Source of the DNA: Robbsia sp. KACC 23696
GTDB taxonomy: Bacteria > Pseudomonadota > Gammaproteobacteria > Burkholderiales > Burkholderiaceae
DNA: 64,000 nucleotides
Assembly: GCF_039852015.1 (NCBI RefSeq)
Contig: NZ_CP156628.1
Location: forward strand, 434,001-498,000
Direction of reading: 5' to 3'
A program made the translations under genes and the position numbers. This document shows positions 54,414 to 62,667 of the stretch, piece after piece. Within the stretch, counting starts at the first letter, position 1. Every line of letters begins with the position of its first letter. The notes under the pieces are model-generated. The model was not told where the DNA came from. It did not search any database and saw only the letters and a list, made by a program, of their open reading frames with translations.

Positions 54414-55618
54414 CGCGCACCTGCCTGCGATGCGTTGCCGGCCATGCCTGCGCCGCTACCGGCCAGCGCATTGGCTGCGGCCGTACCGGGTCGTCCCTGC
54501 GTCGGGGGCACCGACATATCGCCACTGACCGAACCCGGAGGGAGGACCACCTCATCGGAGGCGGCCGAAGCCGTCTGCGCGCGCGCCACGCCGGTATCCG
54601 AGGCTGGCGACCATGGGCTGGACGCCGCATCGATCGATGTGGCCGGTGCCGGATGGAGCGGCGAGCCGTGTACCACGTCGGCGGCATCGATCGATACCGT
54701 CGCGGTCCGGCCCGCGATCAAGCGGACATTTGCCGGCACGTCGTCGATCTGGATACGCACCGGAATCCGCTGCGCCAGACGCACCCAGCTGAACGACGGG
54801 TTGACGTTCGGGAGGAGGTTGGAGCCCACCGAGCGGTCGCGGTCGGCAATGGCGGCGGCGATACTGGTCACATGACCATGCAGCAACGTATTCTGACCCA
54901 TCAAGTGAATCGTCACGTGCTGACCGATCGCAATGCTCGGCATCTTCGTTTCTTCGAAATAGCCGTCCACCCGATAGGAGTTGGCATCGACAACGGACAG
55001 CACCGCATGACCGGCCGTGACGAACTCGCCTGCACGCGGGGCACGATCGTTCATGAAGCCGTCGACCGGGCTGACGATGACGGTCCGTTCGAGGTTCAAC
55101 TGCGCGGTGCCGACCGCCACTTCGGCAGCGGCCAGTGCGGCCTGCGCGGCATTCAAAGCAGCTTCGCCGGCCTGAACCTTCGATTGACTTTCTTCATAGG
55201 TCTCGCGCGATACCAAATCGCCGAGCGACTTGTTGCGCCCCGATTCGCGACGCATCTGCGCGAGTGTCGCATTGCGTTCGGCCACCGCGGCACGCTGCTG
55301 TGCGACCGTCGATTGCGCTTGGGCCAGCGCCAACTTGAAGCGTGCCTGATCGATGACGAACAAGACCTGGCCCTTATGGACCGTTTGGTTGTCGGTCACG
55401 GTGACTCTGTCGATCAGGCCCGTGACGTCCGGTGCCACCTCGACGATATCGGCCTGTACATGGCCGTCACGCGTCCAGGGCGCGAACATGTAATAGCGGA
55501 CCAAGCGCCATACGACCAGAGCGGCGATGACGACAACCACGATGGTCAGGACCACCCGACCGACGGTAGCGAGTTTGAGTTTCAATTGATCAACCGGTTC
55601 GGAACATATACGAAACAT
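54410..55618 (-). CDS. aaeA: HlyD/AaeA-type periplasmic adaptor
   Basis: A 402-residue membrane-fusion protein. One N-terminal helix (VGRVVLTIVVVVIAALVVWRLV) anchors it; APWTRDGHVQADIVEVAPDVTGLI is the AaeA/EmrA-type lipoyl half, followed by a coiled hairpin and a beta barrel. The C-terminal 70 residues are Ala/Pro/Ser-rich and probably disordered. The ATG at 55618 overlaps the DUF1656 gene by 29 bp; a TTG at 55585, just after that gene's stop, is an alternative start. Confidence 0.88.
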   Translation of the reverse strand: MFRICSEPVDQLKLKLATVGRVVLTIVVVVIAALVVWRLVRYYMFAPWTRDGHVQADIVEVAPDVTGLIDRVTVTDNQTVHKGQVLFVIDQARFKLALAQAQSTVAQQRAAVAERNATLAQMRRESGRNKSLGDLVSRETYEESQSKVQAGEAALNAAQAALAAAEVAVGTAQLNLERTVIVSPVDGFMNDRAPRAGEFVTAGHAVLSVVDANSYRVDGYFEETKMPSIAIGQHVTIHLMGQNTLLHGHVTSIAAAIADRDRSVGSNLLPNVNPSFSWVRLAQRIPVRIQIDDVPANVRLIAGRTATVSIDAADVVHGSPLHPAPATSIDAASSPWSPASDTGVARAQTASAASDEVVLPPGSVSGDMSVPPTQGRPGTAAANALAGSGAGMAGNASQAGAR

Positions 55619-55802
55619 AGACGACGAGTCCGAGCAGGATCACGTAGATCCCGAGATCGAACACGGAGCGGTGCCATACACGTCGATAGACGCCAAGTCG
55701 CGCGAACACCATTGAGCAGATGCGCAATAGGCCGTACGTGAGCAGCATCCACACCAGCAATTCCGGGACAAAAACCCCGTAGATATCGAATTCGCCGATC
55801 AT
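55590..55802 (-). CDS. aaeX: DUF1656 small membrane protein (AaeX-like)
   Basis: A 70-residue inner-membrane protein with two helices (VFVPELLVWMLLTYGLLRI; SVFDLGIYVILLGLVVYVSY). The start GEFDIYGVF is the DUF1656 signature. It overlaps the FUSC gene by 4 bp, as in aaeXAB operons. Role unknown, possibly assembling the FUSC/HlyD pump. Confidence 0.88.
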   Translation of the reverse strand: MIGEFDIYGVFVPELLVWMLLTYGLLRICSMVFARLGVYRRVWHRSVFDLGIYVILLGLVVYVSYMFRTG

Positions 55803-58018
55803 GCGGATTTCTCATTGGTAGCAGCCGCCTGCGTTGCCAAGGCGGCTGGGAACAGCGATAAACGTAAGCCCACCAGCGCGTGCAACGCGCCGAGTGTCTG
55901 TTCGGCATCGGTCGAGGCAGCGACATTGCCCCCGGAGGCGCGGCGGGTCGCATTCGGATTGGCGGCCAGCGCGGCATCGATCCGTTCGGCCAACTCGGGC
56001 GGAGGCGGCAGGCGGCGACGCTGCTCGATGCATTGTTGAAAATACTGACGGATGCCGGAAAGTACGCGGTCGATCGGCATGCGCAGATCCTCGCGCAGGG
56101 TGCGGCGGATCTGTTGCAGATCCAGTGCATTCAGGCCGATGCGTAGGTCGCGAAAACTCTCGATGGAAGGGTGATGATGGTCGTCCGATGCGCTCAGGCG
56201 CGGCAGCAATTGCATCAAGCGATCAAGCATCTTCGACGCCATATTATTCTGCGCGGCGATGGCATGCGGCGACGCCGCGATGACTACATCCGCCCAGCCG
56301 GAGCGCGTCAGTCGCGCCGCGGCCAATTCCGCGCCGAACGGTCGCGTGACGCGCACGAACAGGAAGGCGAACAACAGACCTGCACAGCCGGCACTATTGC
56401 TGTTGATGAAGGTCAGGAAGTTTGCATCGTAGGCGCTCTGGATGCTCATGAACGTGGCGGTGTTCACCGCTGTCAACATGGTTGCGAGCATGAACCGCGG
56501 TTGCGGAATCAAGGTGCCGACGCAGATGAAGGGCACCGCGAATAAAACGACGAGCATGGGGAAATCATGCACATTCGGCAGCACGGCAAACAGATAAACG
56601 CCGGCGAGCACCGTCGCCACACATGTCCAGATGAAGAATCCCATCACTTGCGGGGCCGGCGAATCCAACGCCGCGAAGAAGCTGCAGGACACCGCAACCA
56701 GGGTCACCGCGCCCGCACCATCGGCCCATCCGGTGAAGATCCAGACGAGGCAGGCTGCGACGGTGGCGCCGACCGCGGGGAAAACCGACAAAAAAGACAT
56801 CGTCAGATCGACGTGGCGCTCCGACCCGCCGAGCCGCCAGTGTCGTAGTTTGGGTACCCAGCCACGGCGCGGCTCCGTTTCGATCAGTTCTCGCAATGTC
56901 CGGCAGTCCTGCCACAGATCGATCAACAAGCGGAGGCGCCATAGCAAAGACGACAGCAATGCCCGATCCCAGTCGGGATTCCGGTAGGGTTCCTCTCCAA
57001 TCTTTTCCGCGGCGGATGCAGTCTGCGCCTCGGCATCGTTGCTGGCCGCATCCCGGGCGAGACCGGCAGACACGCTGTTTTGGCGATTCGTGATCGCGCC
57101 AGTCGCGTCGCTCTCAGGCGGCGAAATATAGTGGGGTTCGAGGCCGGTCAATCGATTGCGCAGCGCATCTGCCGTTGCATCACGTGTCGTCCCATCCTTG
57201 CTTTCGAGCCATTCGACCAAGTCGACGATCAAGGCCTCGAGTGCTGGCGGTGCGGCGTCATGCGCTCTGAGCGCCGCCAAGGGGTCGCCCAGCGCCGAAG
57301 CGATCGGCAAAAGAAGTGACATCCGCCCACGCAACGATTTGGCACGTTCCATCAGACCAGGATTCGTGTTGTCGTAGCTGAGTTGGCTCAACAGTAACTC
57401 GAGACCGTTGACGGAGGCTGCAAGCCGCTGACGCAATGCGGAAAGATCCTTGCCGACGACACGTCCTTTCAACGTTTCCCGCATATAGTTGACGGAGTCG
57501 TTGAACCAGGCGCCGGTCCGCTCTCCCAGGCTCGGACCGAGTCGACTCGGGAATAAGGTCGTATTGACCACCGTGGCACACATGATGCCGAGCAAAATCT
57601 CCTCGGATCGTGCTACCGCCACATCGAATACCGTATTCGGATCATTGACGGTGGGGAAGGCGATCAGCGGCAGTGTGTAGCCGGCCAGCATGAACACGTA
57701 GTTGCGTGCCGTGCGGTCCTGCAGCGCCAAGAAGAGAAAGGTCCCGGTCCAGCAGGCAACCGCGAGCGACAGCACGAGCGGCATCTCGACCAGCGGCGGT
57801 ACGAGCAGGACGGCTCCGGCCGCGCCGAGCAATGTCCCCAGTCCACGGTACAAACCCTTGGAGCGGGTGGCGCCGACGAATGGGTTGGATACGATGTAGA
57901 CAGAAGCCATTGCCCAGTAGGGACGTGGCAATTCGAAGTACAAGGCCAGATACAGCGCGAGCATTGCCGCTATAAATGTCTTGATAGAAAAAAGCCAGTC
58001 TTTCCAGGTCGGCGCCAT
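55799..58018 (-). CDS. aaeB: FUSC-family efflux permease, AaeB-like
   Basis: A 739-residue inner-membrane protein. The first helical block (TFIAAMLALYLALYFELPRPYWAMASVYI, NPFVGATRSKGLYRGLGTLLGA) and a second block near residues 410-580 flank a large cytoplasmic domain. This fits AaeB, the pump that exports p-hydroxybenzoate and related aromatic acids. The gene directly follows the MarR regulator by 9 bp and overlaps the DUF1656 gene. Confidence 0.9.
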   Translation of the reverse strand: MAPTWKDWLFSIKTFIAAMLALYLALYFELPRPYWAMASVYIVSNPFVGATRSKGLYRGLGTLLGAAGAVLLVPPLVEMPLVLSLAVACWTGTFLFLALQDRTARNYVFMLAGYTLPLIAFPTVNDPNTVFDVAVARSEEILLGIMCATVVNTTLFPSRLGPSLGERTGAWFNDSVNYMRETLKGRVVGKDLSALRQRLAASVNGLELLLSQLSYDNTNPGLMERAKSLRGRMSLLLPIASALGDPLAALRAHDAAPPALEALIVDLVEWLESKDGTTRDATADALRNRLTGLEPHYISPPESDATGAITNRQNSVSAGLARDAASNDAEAQTASAAEKIGEEPYRNPDWDRALLSSLLWRLRLLIDLWQDCRTLRELIETEPRRGWVPKLRHWRLGGSERHVDLTMSFLSVFPAVGATVAACLVWIFTGWADGAGAVTLVAVSCSFFAALDSPAPQVMGFFIWTCVATVLAGVYLFAVLPNVHDFPMLVVLFAVPFICVGTLIPQPRFMLATMLTAVNTATFMSIQSAYDANFLTFINSNSAGCAGLLFAFLFVRVTRPFGAELAAARLTRSGWADVVIAASPHAIAAQNNMASKMLDRLMQLLPRLSASDDHHHPSIESFRDLRIGLNALDLQQIRRTLREDLRMPIDRVLSGIRQYFQQCIEQRRRLPPPPELAERIDAALAANPNATRRASGGNVAASTDAEQTLGALHALVGLRLSLFPAALATQAAATNEKSA

Positions 58019-58027
58019 GTTACGGGG

Positions 58028-58504
58028 TCAGGAAGCGGAGGAGGCGCCGACGGCGCTTGAAAAACGACGCATCACGCGTAGCGCCGTATGCAGTTCGTCG
58101 TCGGAGAAGTCTTCTAGCACCGATGCGCGCAGCTGCGCCAGATGGCCTTCGAGCTGATGCGCGAGTTGGACACCATTTTCGGTCAGCGAAACGATTTTTG
58201 CACGTCCATCGGCAGGATCGTCGTCTCGGCGCGCCAGTTGCTGTGTGCAAAGCTGGTCCAGCAGACGTACCAATGAGGGTCCTTCGATGCCGAGTTCATG
58301 GGCAAGCGTCACCTGACGCACGCCCTCGTTGCCAAGGCGTCCGATCATGACCAATGGCAATGCCGCCGAACTCGAGAGCCCGAAGCCGCTTAGCGCGTTA
58401 TCTGCCGTTTTGCGCCAGGCGCGCGCCGACAGCACCAGTTCACTGCTTACAGCGAGATGAACTTGTTGCTGAGCGGAAAGCGGCGGTGCGGCGTTTTTTG
58501 ACAT
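58028..58504 (-). CDS. MarR family transcriptional regulator
   Basis: A 158-residue MarR-type winged-helix protein: the recognition region VTLAHELGIEGPSLVRLLDQLCTQQLARRDD and the wing ADGRAKIVSLTENG. It is the first gene of the FUSC-DUF1656-HlyD-NodT efflux operon and very probably its repressor, released by a phenolic compound. A candidate operator lies about 24 bp upstream. Confidence 0.9.
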   Translation of the reverse strand: MSKNAAPPLSAQQQVHLAVSSELVLSARAWRKTADNALSGFGLSSSAALPLVMIGRLGNEGVRQVTLAHELGIEGPSLVRLLDQLCTQQLARRDDDPADGRAKIVSLTENGVQLAHQLEGHLAQLRASVLEDFSDDELHTALRVMRRFSSAVGASSAS

Positions 58505-58527
58505 GGCAGGAGTATAGCAACCGTTCG

Positions 58528-58539
58528 TTAGCCAGCTAA
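58528..58539. promoter_or_regulatory. Candidate MarR operator
   Basis: TTAGC-CA-GCTAA is an inverted repeat close to the TTAGCTAGCTAA-type sites bound by many MarR proteins. It sits between the MarR start and the upstream region. TATACT just downstream of it on the minus strand could be the -10. Confidence 0.5.
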
Positions 58540-58882
58540 TGATATTTTCAGCATAAGACTGTTGTGCAAACGAGGGTCAATCGAAAGGAAAGCAGGGTAA
58601 AGACGGGATCCGGACCGCTCGCAGCGGAAGCCTGCACCGATGTGCTGAGGCGGTCGGCGTAATATCTTGTATGTGTGTGCCTAGGCAATAAAACGAAATC
58701 CTTGGCAGATCCCTATGCCGGTTGGCTTATTCTGCTGCAAAGCGCGGGTTTTACCGGCAAAACGGGTGTCAAGGCGCGGTTGGAATGCTAGTGTTCGCAC
58801 TTGAGCGCGATGCGGTTGGACATCTCGCGCAATTGCTGCGATCAGTACCGGATCAGGCGGTGCAAATAGAAGGTGGGCGATC

Positions 58883-59476
58883 ATGGGGTTACATAGGACG
58901 GCAGGTTTCGCTGAACGGAATGGGTCATCGCAATTGGCACAGTCTTTGAGTGAGTTCAGCAATTCTGTGTATCTGCAATTATCAGGAATGCAGAAAGATA
59001 TCGGCCTCATTCTCGGGGGGCTCGAACATCTGGGTGCCAGCGTCAAGCGCCTCGAGACGCGAATCGATAACGTCGAAACAACGTTAAGTGCCCGCATCGA
59101 CAATGTGGAAACAAAGTTAAGTGCGCGTATTGACGATGTCGAAACAAAGTTGACTGCGCGTATCGATGACGTGGAAACAAAGTTGACTGCGCGCATCGAT
59201 GACGTGGAAACAAAGTTGACTGCACGTATCGATGATGTCGAAACAAAGTTGAGCACGCGTATCGATGACGTCGAGACGAAGTTGGTCGCACGGATCGATT
59301 CAGTGGACATGAAGCTAACGGGGCGAATCGATACTTTGGACAAAGACGTCAAGTCCCATAAGCGCTTGGTATTGCTCGTTACGGGCGGACTGGGCGCTGT
59401 CGCCGTGCTGGCGACGAATGCGCAAATCATTTTCGATATTTTGGTGCGCTTGGGCTTGCTGCGGCAGTCCGTGTAA
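58883..59476 (+). CDS. Membrane-anchored hendecad-repeat coiled-coil protein
   Basis: A 197-residue protein of unknown function. Residues 60-147 are eight consecutive 11-residue units of the type RIDDVETKLTA, with a ninth degenerate unit (RIDTLDKDVKS). The 11-residue period with Ile, Val and Leu at fixed positions predicts a long parallel or right-handed coiled coil. Residues about 161-186 form one transmembrane helix, so the coil projects from the inner membrane. AAGGTGGG upstream supports ATG 58883. The gene has no operon partner. Confidence 0.72.
   Translation: MGLHRTAGFAERNGSSQLAQSLSEFSNSVYLQLSGMQKDIGLILGGLEHLGASVKRLETRIDNVETTLSARIDNVETKLSARIDDVETKLTARIDDVETKLTARIDDVETKLTARIDDVETKLSTRIDDVETKLVARIDSVDMKLTGRIDTLDKDVKSHKRLVLLVTGGLGAVAVLATNAQIIFDILVRLGLLRQSV
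59060..59323 (+). repeat. Tandem 33-bp repeat, eight copies
   Basis: The coding DNA for residues 60-147 of the coiled-coil gene repeats every 33 bp with near-identical units (pattern CGTATCGATGACGTGGAAAC and variants). The central copies are most alike. Such an array can change copy number by slippage or recombination. Confidence 0.85.
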
Positions 59477-59536
59477 AGGAGCCATTGCCCGGGCACCTTC
59501 GCTAAAGGCGTTGCGATGTGGACACGAGGCGGCACG

Positions 59537-59568
59537 CCAAAAAAAATGGCCGGCAATGCCGACCATTT
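59537..59568 (-). terminator. Intrinsic terminator of gnd
   Basis: On the minus strand AAATGG-T-CGGC pairs with GCCG-G-CCATTT around a 3-base loop, followed by a run of T. It lies about 40 bp after the gnd stop. The A-rich side faces the plus strand, where termination of the coiled-coil gene is less likely. Confidence 0.8.
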
Positions 59569-59606
59569 GGGTCATTTACACAGCGCAGGCGCGCTGGGGA
59601 CCGTGA

Positions 59607-61016
59607 TTACGCCCATTCGGCGTGGAAACTGCCCGGCTTGTCGGTGCGTTCGAACGTGTGGGCACCGAAAAAGTCGCGTTGTGCCTGCACGAGGTTTGCC
59701 GGCACGGTTTCCGAACGATAGGCGTCGTAGTAGGCAATCGCCGACGAGAACGCCGGGACGGGTACCCCCGCCTGGATCGCCGTCGACACGACGTCGCGCA
59801 GCGCCTGCTGGTACTGATCCGCGATGTCCTTGAAGTACGGATCGAGCAGCAGATTGGCTAGCGTGCCGTCGTTCGTATAGGCGTCGGTGATCTTCTGCAG
59901 GAAGCGGGCGCGGATGATACAGCCGGCGCGGAAGATTTTCGCGATCGTGCCGTAGTCCAGATCCCACTTGTACTCGTCCGACGCGGCACGCAATTGTGCA
60001 AAACCTTGCGCGTAGGAAATGATCTTGCTCAGATACAAAGCGCGACGCACGGATTCGATAAATGCAGCGCGATCGCCGGACAGCGGCTTCTTCTCAGGGC
60101 CAGTCAGCTTCTTCGAGGCTGCCACGCGTTCCGTCTTCAGCGACGACAAGACCCGGGCAAATACGGCTTCGGTGATCAGCGGCAGCGGCGCGCCGAGATC
60201 CAGCGCATTTTGGCTGGTCCACTTGCCGGTACCCTTTTGGGCTGCGCGATCCAGAATCATATCGACCAGGTAATTACCGGTCTCCTCGTCCTTTTTCTGG
60301 AAAATCTTCGTCGTGATGTCGATCAGGTAGCTATCGAGCTCGCCCTGATTCCACTCGACGTAGACCTTGCCCAGCTCTTCATTGGACAGACCGACGACCT
60401 GCTTCAGTACCCAATAGCTCTCGGCGATCAACTGCATATCGCCATATTCGATGCCGTTATGAACCATTTTGACAAAATGGCCGGCACCGTTCGGACCCAT
60501 ATAGGCAACGCAGGGATCGCCATTCGGCGCCTTCGCCGAAATTTCCGTCAGGATCGGTGCAACCAGGTCGTATGCTTCCCGTTGGCCGCCCGGCATGATC
60601 GACGGACCTTTCAATGCGCCTTCTTCGCCGCCCGACACGCCGGTGCCGATGAAGTGCAAGCCCGACTTGGCCAGCGTTTCATTGCGTCGGATCGTGTCGG
60701 TGAAATGCGTGTTGCCGCCGTCGATCAGGATGTCGCCCGGTTCCAGCAAGGGGCGCAGCGAATCGATCGTCGCGTCGGTACCGGCGCCGGCTTTCACCAT
60801 CAGCAGGATGCGACGCGGCTTTTCCAGCGATTCGACGAATTCTTCCAGGGAGTAGGCCGGAACCAGCTTGCGGTCCGGGAATTCCTTGATCAGTTCGTCG
60901 GTCTTTTCCCGGCTACGGTTGTACACCGAGACCGCATGGCCGCGGCTTTCGATGTTCAAAGCCAGGTTGCGGCCCATCACCGCCAGTCCGACGACACCGA
61001 TGGATTGTTTACTCAT
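59607..61016 (-). CDS. gnd: 6-phosphogluconate dehydrogenase (decarboxylating)
   Basis: A 469-residue enzyme of the pentose-phosphate pathway, converting 6-phosphogluconate to ribulose 5-phosphate with [33 protein letters not shown] is the Rossmann start with Asn-Arg-Ser for [27 protein letters not shown] is the conserved signature and [20 protein letters not shown] the substrate Lys/His region. ATG 61016 has GAGAGGAAG before it. Length is typical. Confidence 0.95.
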   Translation of the reverse strand: MSKQSIGVVGLAVMGRNLALNIESRGHAVSVYNRSREKTDELIKEFPDRKLVPAYSLEEFVESLEKPRRILLMVKAGAGTDATIDSLRPLLEPGDILIDGGNTHFTDTIRRNETLAKSGLHFIGTGVSGGEEGALKGPSIMPGGQREAYDLVAPILTEISAKAPNGDPCVAYMGPNGAGHFVKMVHNGIEYGDMQLIAESYWVLKQVVGLSNEELGKVYVEWNQGELDSYLIDITTKIFQKKDEETGNYLVDMILDRAAQKGTGKWTSQNALDLGAPLPLITEAVFARVLSSLKTERVAASKKLTGPEKKPLSGDRAAFIESVRRALYLSKIISYAQGFAQLRAASDEYKWDLDYGTIAKIFRAGCIIRARFLQKITDAYTNDGTLANLLLDPYFKDIADQYQQALRDVVSTAIQAGVPVPAFSSAIAYYDAYRSETVPANLVQAQRDFFGAHTFERTDKPGSFHAEWA

Positions 61017-61455
61017 CTTCCTCTCCCTGGGAGCGATATTGCTAAAAATGGGTTCTTGGGGACCGATGGCCGGTACCAAGTATCTCTAAAAGCGTCCGAT
61101 CCGATTGCGATCGTGGCGACGATTGCTTGCCATTGGCTTGCGAACGTCCTGCTGCGGCACCCTTGCGCCGCTCGGATCGTGCCGGATTTCTCGACCCGAA
61201 CGCTACGGACCCGACTGCCACGGTTGGCGCGCAGCGAATTACCGCTAGTTTACTTCAGATACGGCCTTCCGGCCGAACGACACGCGCCTTCGGGTCATGC
61301 GGCCGACCGATGGCGACGCGTCATGCAGATTCAGCATCGTCTGATGTTCGATTGCCGCGCTTTTTTCTATAGTAGCGCTGTGCGCGATACCACGTGTCGT
61401 CACGATACGGGAGTGTCCGGGCGGCCCCGCTCCCGGAATCCCATTTGGAGATGAT

Positions 61456-62667
61456 GTGCGACCGGACGATGGCAAGCGGGAAGCAGAGCGGCAGGCCGCC
61501 AAGACCGATGGGCCCGGCGCGCGCCAGGAAGCCGAAGCGCCTGCCGCTGCGAGCGGGAAGCGTCGCCTTAGCGCCATGCGCTCGTCCACGCAGATTGCCC
61601 TATCGGTGGCGGTGTTATGCGTGTCTCTCGGCGGGACAGGGATCGGATATCGGCTGTGGACCGGTAAGTCGATCAACGTGTTCGCCGTCGATCGGGGCGG
61701 GAATAAGCGTGATTCCGACGAAGACGGTAGATCGAACGAGGCGTCTGCTCCGGGTGCGGTGACTGCGGCCGCTGCCGCCGAGGGTCGGTCCGCCGGGCCG
61801 ATCCGAGCCATCGGCTTGGTTAAACCGAGCCAATGGGTGGAGGTCGGCACGCAGCAAACCGGGCAATTGCGCACGTTGCACGTCAGCCCCGGTGATGCGG
61901 TGATGCAAGGTCAGTTGCTTGCCGAGATCGATCCCGATTTGGCCCAGAACGCGGTGGACGGAAAAGCGGCGGCCGTGGCGCAGGCGAACGCGGACTTGCA
62001 CGTGGCACAAGCCGACTTGCAGTTGGCCCGGTTGCAGAAGGCCCGCGCGATGGGTCTGATGGCACACGACGCGATGGCGCGACGGGATTATGAACGGGCG
62101 AAGGCGGAATGGGCGCGGATGCGCGCCCGTGTCGAAGGCGGCCAGGCCGCCGTGCGTGCCGCGCAGATGGAATACCGTATCGCGTTGAAAAATCTGGAAC
62201 AAACGCGTTTGCTATCGCCGATCGATGGCGTTGTCATCAATGTTCTGATCAAGGAAGGCCAGATGGTGGTGGGCGCGCAGACAGCGCAGGTCGTGCTCGA
62301 AGTTGCCAACCTAAAAACGATGACGATCGAGGCACACGTCGCCGAAGCCGATGTGCCCTACATCGAGGTCGGTCAAAAGGTGTCGTTTTCTATCCTGGCC
62401 GATGCCGGACAGCAATGGCACAGCACGCTGCGTCGCATCGATCCGGGCGCGATTCAAAAACCGGACACCGCGAAAGCCATCTATTACCGGGCTTTGTTCG
62501 ATGTCGACAACGCGGACGGGAAGCTGCGGCCGATGATGACGGCGGAGGTGGCGATCACCGTCGGGGATGCCCGCATCGCCGACCTCGAGATTGGTGCCGA
62601 CGTAGCCAGCGGAGCCAATGGTGACATAGGCCGTTCGCGACCGGCTTCCGGGGTCGAGGCGACGTGA
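61456..62667 (+). CDS. macA: MacA-type periplasmic adaptor
   Basis: A 403-residue membrane-fusion protein. After about 48 hydrophilic residues a single helix (IALSVAVLCVSLGGTGIGYRLW) anchors it. The lipoyl part is VEVGTQQTGQLRTLHVSPGDAVMQGQLLAEID, then an alpha hairpin, the barrel DGVVINVLIKEGQMVV, and the membrane-proximal end. GTG 61456 has TTGGAG five bases upstream. It overlaps macB by 4 bp and would couple MacB to an outer-membrane channel such as TolC. Confidence 0.88.
   Translation: MRPDDGKREAERQAAKTDGPGARQEAEAPAAASGKRRLSAMRSSTQIALSVAVLCVSLGGTGIGYRLWTGKSINVFAVDRGGNKRDSDEDGRSNEASAPGAVTAAAAAEGRSAGPIRAIGLVKPSQWVEVGTQQTGQLRTLHVSPGDAVMQGQLLAEIDPDLAQNAVDGKAAAVAQANADLHVAQADLQLARLQKARAMGLMAHDAMARRDYERAKAEWARMRARVEGGQAAVRAAQMEYRIALKNLEQTRLLSPIDGVVINVLIKEGQMVVGAQTAQVVLEVANLKTMTIEAHVAEADVPYIEVGQKVSFSILADAGQQWHSTLRRIDPGAIQKPDTAKAIYYRALFDVDNADGKLRPMMTAEVAITVGDARIADLEIGADVASGANGDIGRSRPASGVEAT

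Noticed and set aside
58681-59556. 291-codon open frame antisense to the coiled-coil gene, rich in repeated SSIRAxNFVST units
   Set aside because: It is the complement of the 33-bp repeats; the plus strand has the ribosome site, the coiled-coil pattern and the membrane helix.
59994-61454. 486-codon plus-strand open frame opposite gnd
   Set aside because: Antisense of a well-supported 6-phosphogluconate dehydrogenase; composition is typical of a shadow frame.
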